The notes under the pieces: generated by a model | The model's database searches: none | Seen by the model: only the letters and a program-made list of their open reading frames with translations | Told to the model about the DNA's origin: nothing | Position numbers and translations under genes: made by a program | Assembly (NCBI GenBank): GCA_029948255.1 | Contig: JALIZF010001334.1 | Location: forward strand, 1-64,000 | DNA from: Telmatactis stephensoni | Lineage: Eukaryota; Cnidaria; Anthozoa; Actiniaria; Isophelliidae | Length of the DNA: 64,000 nucleotides | Direction: 5' to 3' | Part shown: positions 13,501 to 22,519 of the stretch, in pieces | Layout of the letters: every line of letters starts with the position of its first letter | Numbering within the stretch: position 1 is the stretch's first letter

Positions 13501-16500
13501 CGCGCTCGTCCTTACAGCTGTTATACGAACACCACGACTTCACTCGCCTTCGAGTTTCCTTCTTTGCAACCTTGCGCTTGCTGATCTTGGCGTTGGTCTT
13601 ATTGCTCAACCCGTTTTTATCTCGACCATTATATGCAATGAGGATCTTAGAAGAAAAAACGATGTGTGCGTGCTGATATTTGGAAGAATTTCACTAGTTG
13701 GGATGACTTTTATTTCAGTCGACCGTTACCTTGCTTTGGCCCTTCATCTTCGCTACATTGTCATCGTAACAGCAAAGCGTACTTTCAAACTACTGATCTT
13801 TTCATGGATGGAGGCGCTTATCGTGCTTATTTTTGTACTTATCTACCCTCGGATAATCATACCTATCGGAATATGGGGAGCCATTGTCTGCTTTATCGTG
13901 TCTCTCTGCGCTTATTGGAAGATTTTAAAGATTATACGGCGCCATCGAAGGGAAATAAGAGACCAAAATCTCTCTGTACAAGGTAACCCTGTACCAAGAT
14001 ATGGAAAGTCCATCAAGACTATGTATTTAGTGAACAGCTTATTCATTTTGAGCTCGCTGCCACTTTTTACTGTAAACACTGCAAGACCGCGTCTGAATAC
14101 CATACTGGGTGGCAGTGAACATGTCATACTTGCGAGAATATGATTAACGTTCTTCCTTTCGAATTCGTTAGCCAATCCTTTGGTCTACTGCTGGAGAGTA
14201 CGAGAAATAAGGATTGCTGTAGTTAAACAACTAAACAAACTCTATCGAGGAAAAAATAACGATTGATCTTATAGAATTCGTAACGAATAACAGCTTGGAT
14301 GGTCTTAATACATATCTCTTTCACTCGCGAAAATATGCTTGATGATCTTCTTTTCCAATTCGTTAGCCAATCCTTTGGTCTAATGCTGGAGAGTACGAGA
14401 AACAAGAATGGCTGTATTCAAACTGATAAACAAATTCATTTCATGCATGCGGCAGAGTATGATGACAGAATCACGAGGGATTAAGGTAGTACAGGCTTCG
14501 AATGGTGCTAAGAGTTTCTTAAGAGATACTTTTAAGTACTGAAAAAGTACGTTTGTTATTTACTTTGGCAACCAGCTAATTTGTCAGCTATTGTCAAAGT
14601 ACAAAAAAAATCTTTGGCGTTAAGGGTCCATATGACTTATGACTATTTGCTGAATGAAATGTAAAACGACGACGACGGCAACAACAACAACAACAACAAC
14701 ACATACAAATGTACAAGTATTGTTTGGAAACCTGTTTATTAATGAAAGAAAAAAAGGCTCAGCTTTAACTTAACTTACTCCATACCGAACGAACTGTTCA
14801 TTCTCCTCTGGTTGAAAAATAAACTTATAAGTTACATAAGATGGAAATCCGATTTGAAAAATATTGGGGTAAAAATCAGATACCTAAAACTTTGAGTTTA
14901 ATATTGTAATTAGCAGCGTCATATTACGTCAGTTTCTCAAAATTTAGATGCTAAAATACTTAACAATTTCTACCCGTCTCTTGATAATTGCGGTGATAAT
15001 TATCGGTTTGACTAAGTTTCAGGTCATTTTCCAGCCTGTGTACATTTTCATTCGTTATAAATTTTCATCCAAGTGCTCCTTTGAATAATGGCGGCCGATA
15101 AAAGCAGAGGAAATAGCCCCTTTTGGGGACGTTCTTTATATTGTACGACAAAATCGTTTTGACATGTTAATATGAATGCTATAAGGATGTCAACAAATGT
15201 AAAAAAGAATAAGGGCGCTAAGTTCATCGTCGTCCCACTTTAACAATGAAAGACGCTTGAGTAGTAACACAATATTGCATAAAAGGAAATGAGTCAGTGA
15301 ACGATTAAGGACCAAAACGTTTTCTTTAATAAATGTTTTCTCGAAAGCCTAAAATGTTTTCTCGAAAGCCAAACGATTTCGGCATTTACGTCATCTTCAG
15401 GGCATTGAAACCAGTTTTGTAAAACGCTTATAATGCACGCTTGTTATGAGAACTGCTTGCTAACCCATTTATTACTTAGAAATTAAAATTATTTTCTGTA
15501 AATACAATTGTACATACTATTATAAGTAAAGGACATCAGTAAGTAGGACATCAGTAAGTAGGCGTACATCAAGCTGACAAAGAACAGTAAAGAACTGTTT
15601 TTCAGGAAGTCACTCAGTCAAAGTACCACTACAATAAAATCATCAACCAGACAATACTGTGTAAATAAAGTTGTCAGAGCATGAGTTCATGAAGAGTTGA
15701 GTGAACAAATGAAGGGTTTAAAAGATGACCAAACGCACGAAATTCATCATATGATTTTTTTTTCTCTCCAAGTCGAAATAGTATTTCAGTTTTCATTAAT
15801 TTAGATTTTTTTCCAACTCAACTTGAAATCACCTGACCACTAGAGCAGAATTTTTTGTAACCGCGCCTGCAGGATAAAACTCCAAACTTGTTAGCATTAT
15901 ATGAATTCTGCAAATACTGGTGGGAATTCTGATTATACCGTGAAGTCTTAGAAATTACAATAGTTTGAATAAAATGTACATAGAAACTTTCAACAAACTA
16001 CACAGTTTATATTCGAAAATTGTGATCACATTGCTGCACTCACAAGCCCCCCAGGACAGCACTGGCGTTCTAATTTTCTCAAGTTATGCAAGCTCACTTC
16101 ACGCTGATTGGTTAGTTTATGAGTGCGAAATATGGACCGCGCCGAGCTGTGACTGTGTAATTAAGTGCGTGGTGTCCATAAAAAACATTCGAAAGTCCTG
16201 TTCGTTTTCTTTTATTTCTTTTATTTATTTATTGAGCTTCGCCTTAGTAAACAAAAATAAATAAAATATAAGGCAGGGACGTACACCACAACAGTGTAAC
16301 CAATTACTGTGGGCCCAGAGTAATACGAAATCTATTCTAATGTACTAATAATATCACTGAAAGGCCAAAGTATTTTTAACACGATCTGAGGGTCGAGGTT
16401 TGTTTGTAAACAGAATACAATTAAGTGATTGCATCATTAATATGCGCTCACTAAATCACATCAAATTCCCTCGTCTTTTTCGGCTCATGAATCTTATTTA

Positions 16501-18966
16501 TTGTATTTATTTATTGTACATTAAAAAGTAAAATGGAAAGGATGATATCTGTCTGTACCCCTTCATGATCACGCAAAAGTGATTCAGTTTCTAGGGGGGC
16601 AGATGGTGGGTCCTCTACCCCTTCTCAACCCCCTCCCCTCCCCTCCCCCAATAAGTCATGGGATACTACATGATGGATGTATCCTCTTCCTCCTCATCAT
16701 CATCATCATGCTTCTCCTCCTCCCCTCCTCCCCTCCCCTCTTTCAGTTCTCCATTCTATGTATTCAAAGCTACACTGAGTTACACAGATTAAAGAGAAGT
16801 CCAGGTTGCAGTGTATGTGTACCCTCGTGCTCCTTCTCCCTCCATTAGTGCTCTATTCTATCTGGATGGGTATGTAAAGCTACACTGAGCTAGTCAAAAC
16901 AAGAAATGCACAATGAAAAGATTCGAATAGTCTCCTTCACAGCCCCTTTAAGACTCATTACACAACACTCAGACAAACCTTTAAAGAGCTGCGGAGGGGG
17001 TGTCACTAAAACGAGTAACGCAGTAATGAGTAACGAGTAATCACAGTAATGGAAAAGCGAGTAATAGCCAAATTTCGCTACATAGAAATTTTTAAAAACA
17101 CTTTTTACACAGGAAATTAATTAAAAATTCCATTCCTGATTGTGAATTAATCAACAACAAACCGTCTCACTGGGCGTTTGATTATTCACGCTTTGGATGT
17201 TTATCGAGTTTTATAGTATGAGGAAACAAAATTTGTCCATCAAAAATAAAATGGTGCGAAGTCATTGCAAAGTTTATACGAAGTATAAGTTTAAGAACTT
17301 TATCTTACCTCTCCTAAACCTCTCCTCCCTCGCCTAACTGATCCTAACTGAGCCTAACTTCACATTTGCAAGATCGTACACTGCCCGCTCGACACTCATC
17401 GGAACGAGGAACGCCTGGCATATTTGTAAGTGATCAGTGAGGAACGCCTTGAAGATCGTGCTGTTCGATCGATAAACGCAGAAAAACAAAAACAAAATTT
17501 TGACGTGCTTCCTTGCTTTAACAGGTAAGTAAATATATACAATTTGTGACTGCAGATCGAGAATTTAAGCAGAATACTTTTATTGTTTTCTTTTGCGTGC
17601 ATTAGTCACTATAAATCGGCCAAACATGCTAGGACAGGTTTTGGATTTGAAACCTGGTGCGATCTACAATCGGCGCCTTTTTGAATTGACACACTTGCGA
17701 AAAAATGGTCAAAATTCTACGTTTATGAATTGTGACTTTTTCCCCCTCGCCCCCTAAGCAATGTTGTCCACTGGTCAGATTCCAGGGTGGGAGACTTTTC
17801 TCACTTCAACATTGAATAGGGGGAGGGGGGAATAGTGAGGAGCAATTTAGTAAGATAGGTCCTTTTCTTCCACAAATGTGTCATTCAAAAAGGCGCCGAT
17901 TGTAGCTAGGATCACTTTGTTTTACCGGCGATGGACTTTGAAATTTCCTGTTTAAAAGCGTCTTGTAAAATTTCTATGCAGCGAAATTTGGCTATTACTC
18001 GCTTTTCCATTACTGTGATTACTCGTTACTCATTACTGCGTTACTCGTTTTAGTAACACCCCTGCGGAGGAGACTAAGATTCGAATAGCTGAACCTTTCC
18101 TTAGAAAAGGGAGTATTCTTGACATAAAGATCAAGATATTTCAATCAAATGTCTCACTCAAAAACTTGTAGTACAAGTATTGCTACAAAACTTGTCATCG
18201 TCCAAGTGACAGCTATGAGTTTTTCAAGCAAGTGTGACAGTGTCACGGAGTGATGCAGGCAAAAACGATAATTCTTAGTTACAGTCGTACTGTAAATCTA
18301 AATGCTCCTAACTCGTAAACAAGAGACCATAATACTAGTATTATGGTCTCTTGCTCGTAAATCTAAATGCTCCTAACAGAGTTATTCTGGCTACTAGGTC
18401 AACTCGCTGTCATATAAAAAGGGTCGTAAAAGGCCGCTTCTTTAAACAGCTTAGAATGCAAGTCTTCAAAATTCGGCCAATAAAAACACTGAGTATATGA
18501 CGTTTGCTTATAGTTGCCGTCGATTGGATTTAGCGCGCTAATAGCAGCAGCTACGTACCTAACCGGAAGTAGCTTCGACGCAAGAAAATGACATCGACTC
18601 TGCCAGCTACCAAAAGTCAAAATATAACCCAAATTCGATGTATACATTTTGTATGAAACAACTCAATCTTCAGCTAATAAAAATTTCCTTTACCTGTAAT
18701 AAGACCAAGATACTGTGCCAGAGATATCTTTGACAAGTCGACACCATCGCTTCCTCCAGTTGGTCTTGCCAAGGAACGTTTGGCCACTTTCTTTCACAGC
18801 CCATCCTTCCTTCAAAACTAGTTCTCCTAATAATCAAGCATGTGCATCGAATTACAATGATTACAATTTGATATAAATTCAATAAAAGCTTCGTATGTAG
18901 AGTTACTTCCCATGGATAAACTAAGATTTCGAAGAGCTTTACCTTTCGTGTTGACAGCCGCCATCT
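1231..18966 (-). CDS. PH-domain protein gene, 5' part; 3' end not found
   Basis: Exons in transcript order: 18966-18945, 18826-18694, 9420-9362, 7862-7755, 6978-6903, (tentative 6140-6110), 6048-5953, 4940-4866, 3712-3667, (tentative micro-exon 1685-1656), 1320-1231. Each has GT/AG borders and phases that join without stops, except that the tentative 31-nt exon is needed to enter 6048-5953 in frame. The protein starts MAAVNTKGELVLKEGWAV. Residues about 8-130 form a PH domain: a basic strand around NWRKRWCRLV, then SYYRKIDD, AGFVELDS, KPFCFALGP and RRTYYVSC, and a closing helix with the invariant Trp in LSWMEVISAS. PH domains usually bind phosphoinositides or proteins at membranes. The region after the PH domain (RYLRTLSAPAQV, PPEIVFDYLLTALRPGG, NETVLQIIE) was not recognised. 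Intron 2 (9421-18693) hosts the GPCR array on the opposite strand. Confidence 0.7.
1493..1572. repeat. (AG)n microsatellite
   Basis: Near-perfect dinucleotide run with one interruption around 1554-1558. It lies in an intron of the PH-domain gene, where the transcript reads (CT)n. Confidence 0.95.
2016..2562. repeat. Nested inverted-repeat element (MITE-like)
   Basis: The outer arms at about 2020-2080 and 2490-2555 are imperfect reverse complements (both contain the tract around gggtttcctgtgtt and aacgctaat). Two smaller palindromes lie inside: 2088-2232 (arms with ttgatgtaatatattcat) and 2349-2475 (arms with ttccggtaatc). No transposase is encoded. The ORFs over 2570-2910 just to the right match nothing recognised. 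Confidence 0.6.
2987..3054. repeat. 32-bp tandem duplication
   Basis: The unit beginning ttacgacgcgtgacaagata is present twice back to back with no difference seen. It is intronic to the PH-domain gene. Confidence 0.9.
3340..3462. repeat. (GGGA)n/(GGGAC) purine microsatellite
   Basis: Imperfect run of gggagggacggag-type units on the plus strand. The long reading frames across it are by-products of low complexity. Confidence 0.9.
3497..3596. repeat. Short inverted repeat
   Basis: The arms around aaaatacgtggacgag and ctcgtccacgtattct are reverse complements separated by about 45 bases. A hairpin or small MITE remnant next to exon 3712-3667. Confidence 0.7.
4600..4860 (+). repeat. tRNA-derived SINE, second family
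   Basis: A head with gcgcggccttcggtgcgag and a B-box-like agttccatccc is followed by a body with tagctttaaatacccttaaaacggagcactg. The same sequence recurs in reverse at 8560-8775 and, as a head only, at 9199-9275 and about 44975-45015. It ends next to the donor of exon 4940-4866 of the PH gene. Confidence 0.7.
6550..6800. repeat. Degenerate inverted-repeat element rich in ttgcgcgcaac
   Basis: The arms share aaacatttgctgaaaca and cgcgcaaca in opposite orientation. An inner palindrome surrounds gaagtaggatcgagttctacttc. It resembles the cores at 21105-21635 and 48806-48985, suggesting one older MITE superfamily. Confidence 0.55.
7625..7692 (-). repeat. SINE tail fragment (family of 40228 and 54262)
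   Basis: Matches the 3' part of the SINE at 54262-54540 (gtagaggtagt, gtgagtgcca) in reverse. Only the tail is present. Confidence 0.65.
7965..8035. repeat. acgttacgtcgttacgtt simple repeat
   Basis: Short imperfect runs of gttac/acgtt with a palindromic end (cgttaattattaacg). No gene content seen. Confidence 0.75.
8080..8205. repeat. Small inverted-repeat element
   Basis: The outer arms around gacgagcgacggaag and cttccgtcgctcg are reverse complements, as are the inner pieces ggaagcaacatacgca and tgcgtatgttgcttcc. A MITE remnant inside an intron of the PH-domain gene. Confidence 0.75.
8255..9195. repeat. Direct duplication of about 270 bp, interrupted by SINE and MITE pieces
   Basis: The block from atttctatgtcttcgtta to gtaaagcaaccttgttcagcg is present at about 8255-8560 and again at about 8928-9200. 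The copies differ by scattered substitutions and small deletions. Between them lie a reversed SINE (8560-8775) and a fragment of the element seen complete at 62345-62750 (8776-8925). The duplication postdates at least one SINE insertion, because both copies run into SINE sequence. Confidence 0.75.
9421..10679. other. Start of the 9.3-kb PH-gene intron, no gene
   Basis: Intron 2 of the PH gene. It contains a pyrimidine-rich stretch at about 9665-9735 and AT-rich sequence. No exon or RNA gene was recognised before the GPCR start at 10680. Confidence 0.5.
10680..11519 (+). CDS. Intronless class A (rhodopsin-like) GPCR
   Basis: 279 residues, single exon, seven membrane segments. TM1 has SNLFVLVA with the conserved Asn. 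TM2 has CNLALADLWVG with the conserved Asp. TM3 ends LLDRYYAL (DRY box). TM6 has FILAWLP with the conserved Pro but no CWxP Cys/Trp pair. TM7 has NPLLYY (NPxxY). The usual disulfide Cys at the top of TM3 is absent and the second extracellular loop is very short. That pattern is known from melanocortin/adenosine-type receptors, so a MECA-like cnidarian receptor is the best guess; the ligand cannot be inferred. Short N terminus and no signal peptide, as usual for this group. It lies antisense within an intron of the PH-domain gene and is the only intact member of a local tandem trio. Confidence 0.93.
   Translation: MEPANIIFVMINSLFSLLTIISNLFVLVAIIRSPQLHSPSNILLCNLALADLWVGLLAQPTFVISIIIHDPLKKLIDIFILVFGGISLVGVMFILLDRYYALALHLRYQVVVTSRKAVMAVVGLWTLSTGPLTVYLLRPEFTQLMGLLGALSCFITSLVVYTKMFRIIKRHRTQIKAQSVTGNSTDSTQRKRSKSIRTSVWVQFVFILAWLPLILVVRLRQLIINRLDGDAYVNIFHLAVTVFLSKSLANPLLYYCRVREIRQAIFKVIKKMRETCYSY
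11539..12258 (+). repeat. 103-bp minisatellite made from the GPCR 3' UTR
   Basis: Seven head-to-tail copies of a unit of about 103 bp that contains gaacaatggtttcactgaa and tacaataaatgtatggga. The first copy begins about 20 bases after the GPCR stop codon, so it is the gene's own 3' UTR. Each unit holds an AATAAA hexamer (first near 11593), giving seven possible cleavage signals. Copies differ by a few substitutions (atggga/atggaa, aaaat/aaaac) that alternate in pairs. One unit, near 11946, lacks three bases. Confidence 0.93.
12400..13030. repeat. Two tandem duplications flanking a SINE-like head
   Basis: 12400-12545 holds two copies of a block with taattgcgtcacgtgatacgt. 12600-12700 has a tRNA-like stretch (tggctcagttcagttggttg, then ggtgttcaagcc). 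12705-13030 holds two copies of about 175 bp starting attgaggtgttgcctttgta. No gene was found between the GPCR copies apart from these repeats. Confidence 0.65.
13433..14266 (+). pseudogene. Second GPCR copy, stopped by an in-frame TGA at TM7
   Basis: Close relative of the gene at 10680, with the same order of motifs: ITNALVLTAV in TM1, CNLALADLGVG in TM2, SVDRYLALALHLRY at the DRY box, and ILSSLPLF in TM6. The frame ends at a TGA (14141-14143) exactly where TM7 begins. Continuing in the same frame gives LTFFLSNSLANPLVYCW and a cytoplasmic tail to a second stop at 14264-14266. One nonsense codon therefore removes TM7. Overall length with the tail is 277 codons against 279 in the intact copy. 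The third copy has TGC at the aligned position, so the change looks like Cys to stop. A base-calling error or a strain-specific allele is also possible. Confidence 0.88.
14294..14440 (+). pseudogene. Third GPCR remnant (TM7 and tail only)
   Basis: Nucleotide-level duplicate of the end of the second copy. It reads LAKICLMIFFSNSLANPLV, then TAA (14381-14383) in place of the Tyr of NPxxY, then CWRVRETRMAVFKLINKF. No TM1-TM6 sequence precedes it, so it is a truncated tandem duplicate with its own independent stop. Confidence 0.85.
14441..16997. other. Intron sequence with no recognised gene
   Basis: AT-rich, with a short (CAA)n run near 14678-14700, a small repeat of aaatgttttctcgaaagcc at 15331-15370, pyrimidine-rich blocks at 16610-16740, and SINE-like traces around 16750-16890. 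No exon of the PH gene with fitting phase was seen, nor any other receptor copy. Confidence 0.45.
16998..18062. mobile_element. Non-autonomous DNA transposon, hAT-like
   Basis: About 1.07 kb with terminal inverted repeats of about 90 bp. The left end reads gggtgtcactaaaacgagta and the right end is its reverse complement with one or two changes. The flanks carry an 8-bp direct repeat, tgcggagg (16990-16997 and 18063-18070), consistent with an 8-bp target-site duplication of the hAT superfamily. A second inverted pair sits inside (around tacaatcggcgcctttttga at 17668 and its reverse complement near 17890). No transposase frame is present. Confidence 0.85.
18293..18379. repeat. 32-bp perfect palindrome between 20-bp direct repeats
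   Basis: Positions 18321-18352 are a perfect self-complementary sequence (half-site aagagaccataatact). It is flanked by direct repeats of taaatctaaatgctcctaac at about 18295-18315 and 18359-18378. This is the layout of a tiny insertion with target duplication, or of a slipped replication hairpin. Confidence 0.85.
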
Positions 18967-18972
18967 TTGATT
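18953..18972 (-). promoter_or_regulatory. YY1-like motif over the PH-gene start codon
   Basis: On the minus strand the start codon sits in aaagATGGCGGC, which matches the known YY1 consensus AAGATGGCGGC. Such sites over start codons are common near animal transcription starts. The role here is inferred. Confidence 0.5.
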
Positions 18973-19423
18973 TAGTCTGAGAGGAAACTGGTAACGATTC
19001 AGACTACTGGAAAATTCGCACTGGCACAACAATAATCCAACAGCTCAAAGAGTTTGGATCTGACCTTTACCTTTGAAGAACGTTTCAGTGTTATATACCT
19101 AGCCTGCCCTGCCGGCTGTAGTTATATCTGCTTGGCAGAGCTTCCCTTAGCAGGATACATGTTATACAAATAATAAAGAAATTCGTCTTTTCCTCTTTGA
19201 CCTTGCCTGATTTGCAGACGATAGGGGTCAACCCCCCTGCATGGGGAATCACTGGCCGGGATCCGGATATTTGAAACACTCTGGGTAATCTCTAAAACGG
19301 GAAATCTGGGCGGGATGCTTAAAAAGAATTAAAAAGGAAAGAAAGAAAAAAGAAAAAAAAAGAAAAAGAAAAAAATACATATTAACTCGGTCAAAGTGCA
19401 CTGGACAAAACTCTTCATGATCA

Positions 19424-19567
19424 GGGCCCGGTTGTACGAAGGTTGGATAAAGTTATCCACCGGATAAGAGTTATCCAGTGTATAGATTTTGTATGGATTT
19501 TATCCGCTGTGGATAAGGATTTATCCGCTGGATAGCGCTATTCACCCTTCGTACAACCGGCCCCTGG
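19424..19567. mobile_element. Short MITE with gggcccggttgtacgaagg termini
   Basis: Terminal inverted repeats: the left end agggcccggttgtacgaagg is matched in reverse by ccttcgtacaaccggcccct at the right. The internal sequence is built of repeated ggataa/ttatcc words. The ends resemble those of the element at 51755-51885. Confidence 0.8.
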
Positions 19568-20340
19568 ATAATTTTTTTCCTTAATAAAAGTGAAACCATT
19601 TTCCTTATCAAAATGACACATGGCAGGAAAGTAGGCGCGTTCACAATTGTTTTTGGTACCAAAATAGCCATTTTCACCCATGCAAAATGAGCTTCATTTT
19701 GTGATGATACATTTTTGAAAACATAAAAAAAACTGAATCCTCCTTCCCATTTCCAACACACAATTTTAATGGTTTTTCTAGATAAATAAAAAGTAAGGAA
19801 ACCTATCAAATGTTTTCAAAAGGAGGCAATGCTTTGAAAATAGTCTTCCGCTCGAAAAAGGAAACAGCAAAACTGCGCATTTTTTGCTGTCCTTGATATA
19901 TCTAAAATAACAGCAAATCGATAACATGACGAGTATGTGCGGCTCGACGGAAGTGGCCTCAATTATGGTTTTAACCTGGCTTAGGGCTACCTCTCTCATA
20001 AAGAGAGTCGTATATAGTCTACCCAAAGTTTTTCGGAGCATTACAGTCGAGTGCAGAAGTACGAACAGCTAGAAATTATCCTTTCAAAATTATCCATTTG
20101 TCCAATTAAGACAATGGAAGTTGGAGACTAAAATATGCTATCTAAAATATTTTATGAGTTATAGAGGCATGCAGGAATCATAAAATAGAAGTGCTATGAA
20201 AAGCACGAGGCGCGTTCTTTGGCCAATCAGAGCACACTTTATATTAGTGTTTCTTATTACACAATTCTCAAAAGCACGCACGTAATATGCACAAGAACGC
20301 GAAAAATATGAGACCGTATTAGGTTAGCAGTACGGTGGCT
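19568..20340. other. Non-genic stretch
   Basis: No supported exon. Around 20170-20310 there is an imperfect palindrome containing ttggccaatcagagc, a word that recurs near 25397 and, in reverse, near 23950 and 24020. It is therefore probably repeat-derived. Confidence 0.4.
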
Positions 20341-22082
20341 ATGGAGCTTCAAAGTGGACGAACAACACTGCTAATTGTATTAGTCTCATTATATTCTATA
20401 TTGTATATAAATGGTAAGTTAATCCGGCAAACGTTTAATAACGCCGCTTGCTAAAGAAATAATGCAGCAGTTATAATACATGGTACTCGGATTTCAACCT
20501 TCCCCATTCAGAGATCGAAAAGGGTTAAAATTCGAACTATATGTTCATATCTAGGCTGTCACGAAAACGAAAACCACGTTTTATGTCGGATCTTTAACGA
20601 TATAAATCAGACAACCGTTTTATCTATCAAACGTTTAATAGCGCTGCTTGCTAAAAATAATGGGCATCATTTAGAATACATAGTGCCATATTTCGACCTT
20701 CTCCATCCAGTCCATCCAGAGAAAAAGGTTAAAATCTAGACTATATGCTCATATCTAGGCTGTCAAGGAAACGATATAGGTGTCAGTAGACAAGCACAAG
20801 GAAAACGTATACGGACTTTAAAGACGTTTATCAGAAAACTGTTTTTATCTATGATTATAAGTGTTTCATTTTAGAAGATGTGTAAGAATTTTTGTTCGGG
20901 CGACGTTTGAACTCTGGCCCTGCCCACAACAGACGTATGCTTACTTGAGTAAAAGAGCGAAAAATTCGTCGAAATTTATCCGAATTTTCGTTAGTGAAGC
21001 TCCGCGCCATCTGGAATGTGTGCATTAGCTCTGGAAATGGTAGCCACTAAGGTTTGAAATACCAAAATCCAACTCATAACAATTTAAGTAGTCCAAGGTT
21101 ATTGCAATGTTGCGCGCAACAGAACGTGTGTTAACCCCTGCAACAGGCGCGCGTAATGCCCCAGGAAAAGCTGGGTTGTACTTCTGTAGCTGTTGCGCAA
21201 AACGTTGCACGATCCGGTTGCAAGGTTGGTATGGCTTCAGAAAAACAACTCGTTTCTACTTCTCTAAAGGTACAGTAATACGAGCAGCAAAATCACTCAA
21301 CTTGTCTCGCAACATTGCTGCGAAACGAGTTGAAGAGCGATGCTGCCCGTTTTACCACCCGAGAACAAACTTGTCTCGCAACAAAATTATTTGTTGCAGG
21401 TTGAGAAATTTTGTTGCAGAAAGTAGAACGATCTTCTACTTTCTGCAACAAAATTTTTCAACCTGCAACAAATAATTTTGTTGCGAGACAAGTTTGTTCT
21501 CGGGTGGTAAAACGGGCAGCATCGCTCTTCAACTCGTTTCGCAGCAATGTTGCGAGGCAAGTTGAGTGATTTTGTTGCTCGTATTACCGTACCTTAACTG
21601 TTGCGCGCACCTGTTGCAGGGTCGGACACACACACGATGCATGTTGTGTACAATGTTACAAGCTACAGGGAAAATAACATCTTGTGTTCTGGGTTTCTAC
21701 AAATTAAGCAACAAGCCCCATCAACAATAGCCCCAGCTCAGGTCGCATGAGAAAGTCAGAGGGGCAGTGAAGGGTTCTAGTTCTTTCCCAACCCCAACCC
21801 ACCCCCTTCCCCGCCCCAAGATTGATATGGGATATTAAAATAGGTACCGATTATGATAAAAAACAGCTTTGGACATCAACTGTTCTTCAGTTTTCGAAAT
21901 TAGTTCCCGTTCCCTAACCACAAGACTAACATAAATAATAACGACTAAATCCAGGAGAATATAATTAGGTGACTGAGACTCCGCACACACCCTTATAAAA
22001 ACCTTGACGTGTTGTCCTCCATTCGATTTCTTTTTTAGAACACGATTCGAACGAATTCACCTCGCGCTGGAAGCAAATGAAT
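20341..22082 (+). CDS. Possible secreted-protein gene, first two exons only
   Basis: Exon 20341-20413 begins with ATG and encodes a hydrophobic leader (RTTLLIVLVSLYSILYI), ending in a good donor (G|gtaagt). An acceptor with a pyrimidine tract at 22038 opens a 44-base exon, 22039-22082. Its phase fits, giving EHDSNEFTSRWKQMN, and a gtaaat donor follows. Later exons were not identified and the family is unknown. The leader looks like a signal peptide or membrane anchor. Confidence 0.3.
20425..20870. repeat. Diverged tandem duplication of about 200 bp
   Basis: The blocks starting at about 20428 and 20630 share aaacgtttaata, cttgctaaa, aaggttaaaa and catatctaggctgtca in the same order, with many substitutions. 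Confidence 0.7.
21105..21635. mobile_element. Palindromic MITE (163-bp arms) inside an older element
   Basis: Positions 21264-21596 form an almost perfect inverted repeat centred near 21430. Each arm runs from about gtaatacgagcarcaaaatc to gcagaaagtagaa. It sits within outer ttgcgcgcaac-type sequence (about 21105-21635). The ends match the inner element at 48806-48985. No coding capacity. Confidence 0.85.
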
Positions 22083-22291
22083 GTAAATGTTCAAAATTGA
22101 CGAGCGCGCGTAAGTGACCTGTGGTTTAAAAATAGCACAAATGCGGTGAAACATGTCAAATCACGTGACGTGCGTGTCTCAGTCTGGTGTTTACTCTGGT
22201 TTTTACAATCGTGTAATTTTAGTTATCTTGACTATGTATAGGATAATTTGTCAGGCAGAGCAGTGAATCACTTGAAAGATTTCATCATGTA

Positions 22292-22519
22292 ATGAAAGCG
22301 CTATGGAAGATTTTTTACTTTTTTGTGTTATTAAGTTTCTGGGCAGAAATGGCATTTCCCAATATTTTTGAATACGGCAATATAAAAACTTGCGCGAGTT
22401 TGGCATTCTGCATTACGAGATTTTCTGTTGAGTTTTCGGAGATACATTTTGACGAGATCAGTTATAATTTAATTTCTCGTCTACTTACACAATTAAACTC
22501 AAATCGACCATGTAACTAA
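22292..22519 (+). CDS. Small ORF with signal-peptide-like start, unproven
   Basis: 75 codons. The N terminus MKALWKIFYFFVLLSFWA is hydrophobic after a basic start, like a signal peptide. The rest has three Cys and no known motif. No intron donor, relative or clear promoter was seen. It may be a chance frame in AT-rich DNA. Confidence 0.15.
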   Translation: MKALWKIFYFFVLLSFWAEMAFPNIFEYGNIKTCASLAFCITRFSVEFSEIHFDEISYNLISRLLTQLNSNRPCN

